NCBI GenBank assembly: GCA_964607575.1
Contig: CAZSLS010000003.1
Span: 1-64,000 of the forward strand
Direction: 5' to 3'
Length of the DNA: 64,000 nucleotides
From: BS750m-G57 sp964607575
Lineage (GTDB): Bacteria; Planctomycetota; Phycisphaerae; SM23-33
The notes below the pieces were generated by a model. The model was given only the letters and a program-made list of their open reading frames with translations. It did not search any database and was not told the origin of the DNA. Of the stretch, positions 62,548 to 64,000 are shown in pieces. The position numbers and the translations under genes were made by a program. How positions within the stretch are numbered: position 1 is the stretch's first letter; every line of letters starts with the position of its first letter.

Positions 62548-62763
62548 CTACTTTTTCTTGAAATAGTCGCCGCCGAACTTCTTCTGGAATTTTTCAACGC
62601 GTCCCGCGGTATCGACGAACTTCTGCTTGCCCGTGTAGAAGGGGTGGCAGCTCGAGCATATGTCGGCCTGGACATCACCACCGGCCGACCAGGTCGTAAA
62701 AGTGGCGCCGCACGCGCATCTGACGTTTATTTCTTTGTATTCAGGATGGATATCGGTCTTCAT
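62548..62763 (-). CDS. rpmE: 50S ribosomal protein L31 (zinc-binding form)
   Basis: The 71-residue protein reads KTDIHPEYKEINVRCACGAT, then CSSCHPFYTGKQKFVDTAGR. The cysteines CxC and CxxC show the zinc-containing C+ form. Length is normal. The promoter at 62804-62832 and terminator at 62494-62530 frame a single-gene transcript. AGAGGTAGTACC precedes the ATG. Confidence 0.96.
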   Translation of the reverse strand: MKTDIHPEYKEINVRCACGATFTTWSAGGDVQADICSSCHPFYTGKQKFVDTAGRVEKFQKKFGGDYFKKK

Positions 62764-62803
62764 GGTACTACCTCTGATCGTTCTCTAGGGTAAAGAACAC
62801 AGT

Positions 62804-62832
62804 AGTATATCGACAAATTCGAGCCGAATCAA
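62804..62832 (-). promoter_or_regulatory. Strong sigma-70-type promoter of rpmE
   Basis: On the minus strand TTGATT (62827-62832) and TATACT (62804-62809) are exactly 17 bases apart, about 40 bases before the rpmE start. It is the best promoter match in this window. Confidence 0.7.
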
Positions 62833-62881
62833 GCGGAAATTCCAGGCAATTCGCCGATCATCGATCCGGACCGCTCCGATT

Positions 62882-64000
62882 CTAGCCGCCCCGGGGAGGC
62901 TTGGGCTTACCGGTGACTTCGATACGTTTTGGCGTGGTGACCCTGCCGGGCAGGACGAACAGTACTGAACCGTCGCCCGGACGCGTGATCTGGCGCAATA
63001 CCATACCGGCGGCATTGACCGATACGGTTTTGCCCCATGGCCCGGTCACGTGGAACACCGCGTTGCGCCTGCCGATTCGCCCGGGATGGAATGTGAACCT
63101 GCAATGTCCGGCCCGGTTTGCGCTGAGGTAGTAGCAACCGCGGGATTCGTCGAAGCGGTTCGCGTTGGTATCGCCCGGTGCGTGGAGATCGCCGCGTCCC
63201 ATCTGGATATCGATTCGCCCCGGTTGGAGGTACTGATCGAATGCCGCTCGCTGGTTGGCGTGGGGCGAAGCGAACATGTAGTTCCAGCGTGCGACCGGTC
63301 CGGTGAAGTTTGCTTCTATTCTTTCGCTGCCTACCGCCCCGTCGTCCCAGGCGACCGGTTCACCGATGAACAGGCCGACCTTCCGAATCTCCTTTCCGCC
63401 GGCATTATTGAGTTCGACATTGGTTATCCACGTACCGTCGGCGTAAATGGTGTATGCCCATTTGATCTGCCTGATCGCCAGCGAGGCCCACTCCCCGGCG
63501 CGGGTCGGAAAATACCACGTGTTCACCATGCGGAGTCGCAGCTTGTTATGCTCGACGATCTCGACGCGTCCGACCTTGCGGTTGCCCATTACCGCGAGGT
63601 CTTCGGTCCCGCCGGCCAGGGGCTTGTCGTCTGCGCTGAGGCGCACGATACCCTGGCGGTGCATGAGTCGCCAGAGACCGTCGGTGCTCTGGTTCAGGGC
63701 GATCGGCTTTTTGCGGCCGGGTACGGTCAGTTCGTAATCCAGACCGCGTTTGAGGAGTTTGATTCCCGGCGGAGTTGGCTCGATCGTTCGGCGATTGTCT
63801 ATCAGCATGATGTCGTCAAGATTGAAAGTCACGTCGCCAACCGCATCGGCGAAGGTAATGTGAACTTCCCTGACCGACGTGATGCTGAACCCCTTTACGC
63901 GTGCGAGGCGCTGTATATCTATCAGTACGTTGTTCCATCCCGGAGTCACGAGGGTTCGATGACTGGTCCAACTACCGCTGCGGGAGACTAAAGTCACCTG
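62882..64000 (-). CDS. Partial secreted or carbohydrate-active-type protein (5' end outside the window)
   Basis: The reading frame continues past 64000, so the N-terminus is missing; the GTG at 63997 is probably internal. The visible 372 residues start with a beta-sandwich-like region (GWNNVLIDIQRLARVKGF; VGDVTFNLDDIMLID) typical of galactose-binding/CBM-like modules. Beta-rich text follows (WYFPTRAGEWASLAIRQIKW, GTWITNVELNNAGG), and it ends in a Gly/Pro tail. Extracellular function is likely from composition and from genes of this type in planctomycetes. I do not recognise the second domain. Strand and frame are supported by the absence of stops over more than 1 kb and by sensible folding patterns. 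Confidence 0.6.
   Translation of the reverse strand, partial: QVTLVSRSGSWTSHRTLVTPGWNNVLIDIQRLARVKGFSITSVREVHITFADAVGDVTFNLDDIMLIDNRRTIEPTPPGIKLLKRGLDYELTVPGRKKPIALNQSTDGLWRLMHRQGIVRLSADDKPLAGGTEDLAVMGNRKVGRVEIVEHNKLRLRMVNTWYFPTRAGEWASLAIRQIKWAYTIYADGTWITNVELNNAGGKEIRKVGLFIGEPVAWDDGAVGSERIEANFTGPVARWNYMFASPHANQRAAFDQYLQPGRIDIQMGRGDLHAPGDTNANRFDESRGCYYLSANRAGHCRFTFHPGRIGRRNAVFHVTGPWGKTVSVNAAGMVLRQITRPGDGSVLFVLPGRVTTPKRIEVTGKPKPPRGG

Overview
The window looks like chromosomal DNA from a Planctomycetota bacterium, probably near Phycisphaerae. This is judged from gene content, since no rRNA is present. The evidence is secreted PQQ-type beta-propellers, PD40 proteins related to hydrazine synthase alpha with paired CxxCH motifs, Tat-exported sulfatases and Gfo/Idh/MocA dehydrogenase, a DUF6807 protein, a ResB/CcsA cytochrome c system, and several GTG or TTG starts. 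No rRNA, tRNA, CRISPR array, integrase, transposase or prophage was seen. The DNA is moderately GC-rich and dense, with genes on both strands.

Layout. Positions 1-6093 hold two tandem PQQ-propeller paralogues and a large PD40/two-CxxCH/SUMF1 fusion. 6095-16593 is mostly housekeeping: a HExxH lipoprotein, a large secreted protein, YidC with a phosphoesterase, TsaB, an ACT protein, a DUF547 lipoprotein and an AsmA-like protein. 16682-19801 is a second HzsA-like protein with a LamG domain. 20239-27014 is a sugar locus: RbsA/RbsC/RbsB-type transporter, Tat-exported Gfo/Idh/MocA enzyme and DUF6807 protein. 27743-31983 couples a sulfatase to a third HzsA-like protein by an ATGA overlap. 32004-32700 is a small element: a GxxExxY PD-(D/E)XK nuclease-like gene between long inverted repeats. 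32788-34284 is a second sulfatase. 34505-40940 is a seven-gene run: secreted protein, FtsX-type permease and LolD-type ATPase, then two ModA-like binding proteins, a ModB-like permease and a ModC-like ATPase. 40963-46268 holds two more PQQ-propeller proteins, one with a methyltransferase-like insert and a malectin-like end. 46272-51580 (minus strand) is an AmmeMemoRadiSam operon with every gene overlapping the next. 51715-53566 encodes a hexulose-phosphate synthase/RraA fusion and its isomerase. 53724-59497 holds a membrane-anchored HTH protein, an OmpA-like lipoprotein, then resB and ccsA. 59508-64000 is minus-strand housekeeping (holA, an ArsR-type regulator, a 40-residue membrane peptide, prfA, rpmE) and a truncated secreted protein.

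How the genes fit together. Most of the products act outside the cytoplasm: sulfatases, propellers, putative c-haem proteins, lectin-like domains. This suits a heterotroph degrading sulfated or complex polysaccharides. The CcsA/ResB pair could mature the CxxCH proteins, the sugar transporter would import released sugar, and the dehydrogenase and DUF6807 protein would modify it. The oxyanion transporter may supply molybdate or tungstate. HPS and PHI give ribulose-monophosphate chemistry for formaldehyde fixation or, in reverse, pentose supply. No search or structure prediction was run; family calls rest on motifs read by eye.
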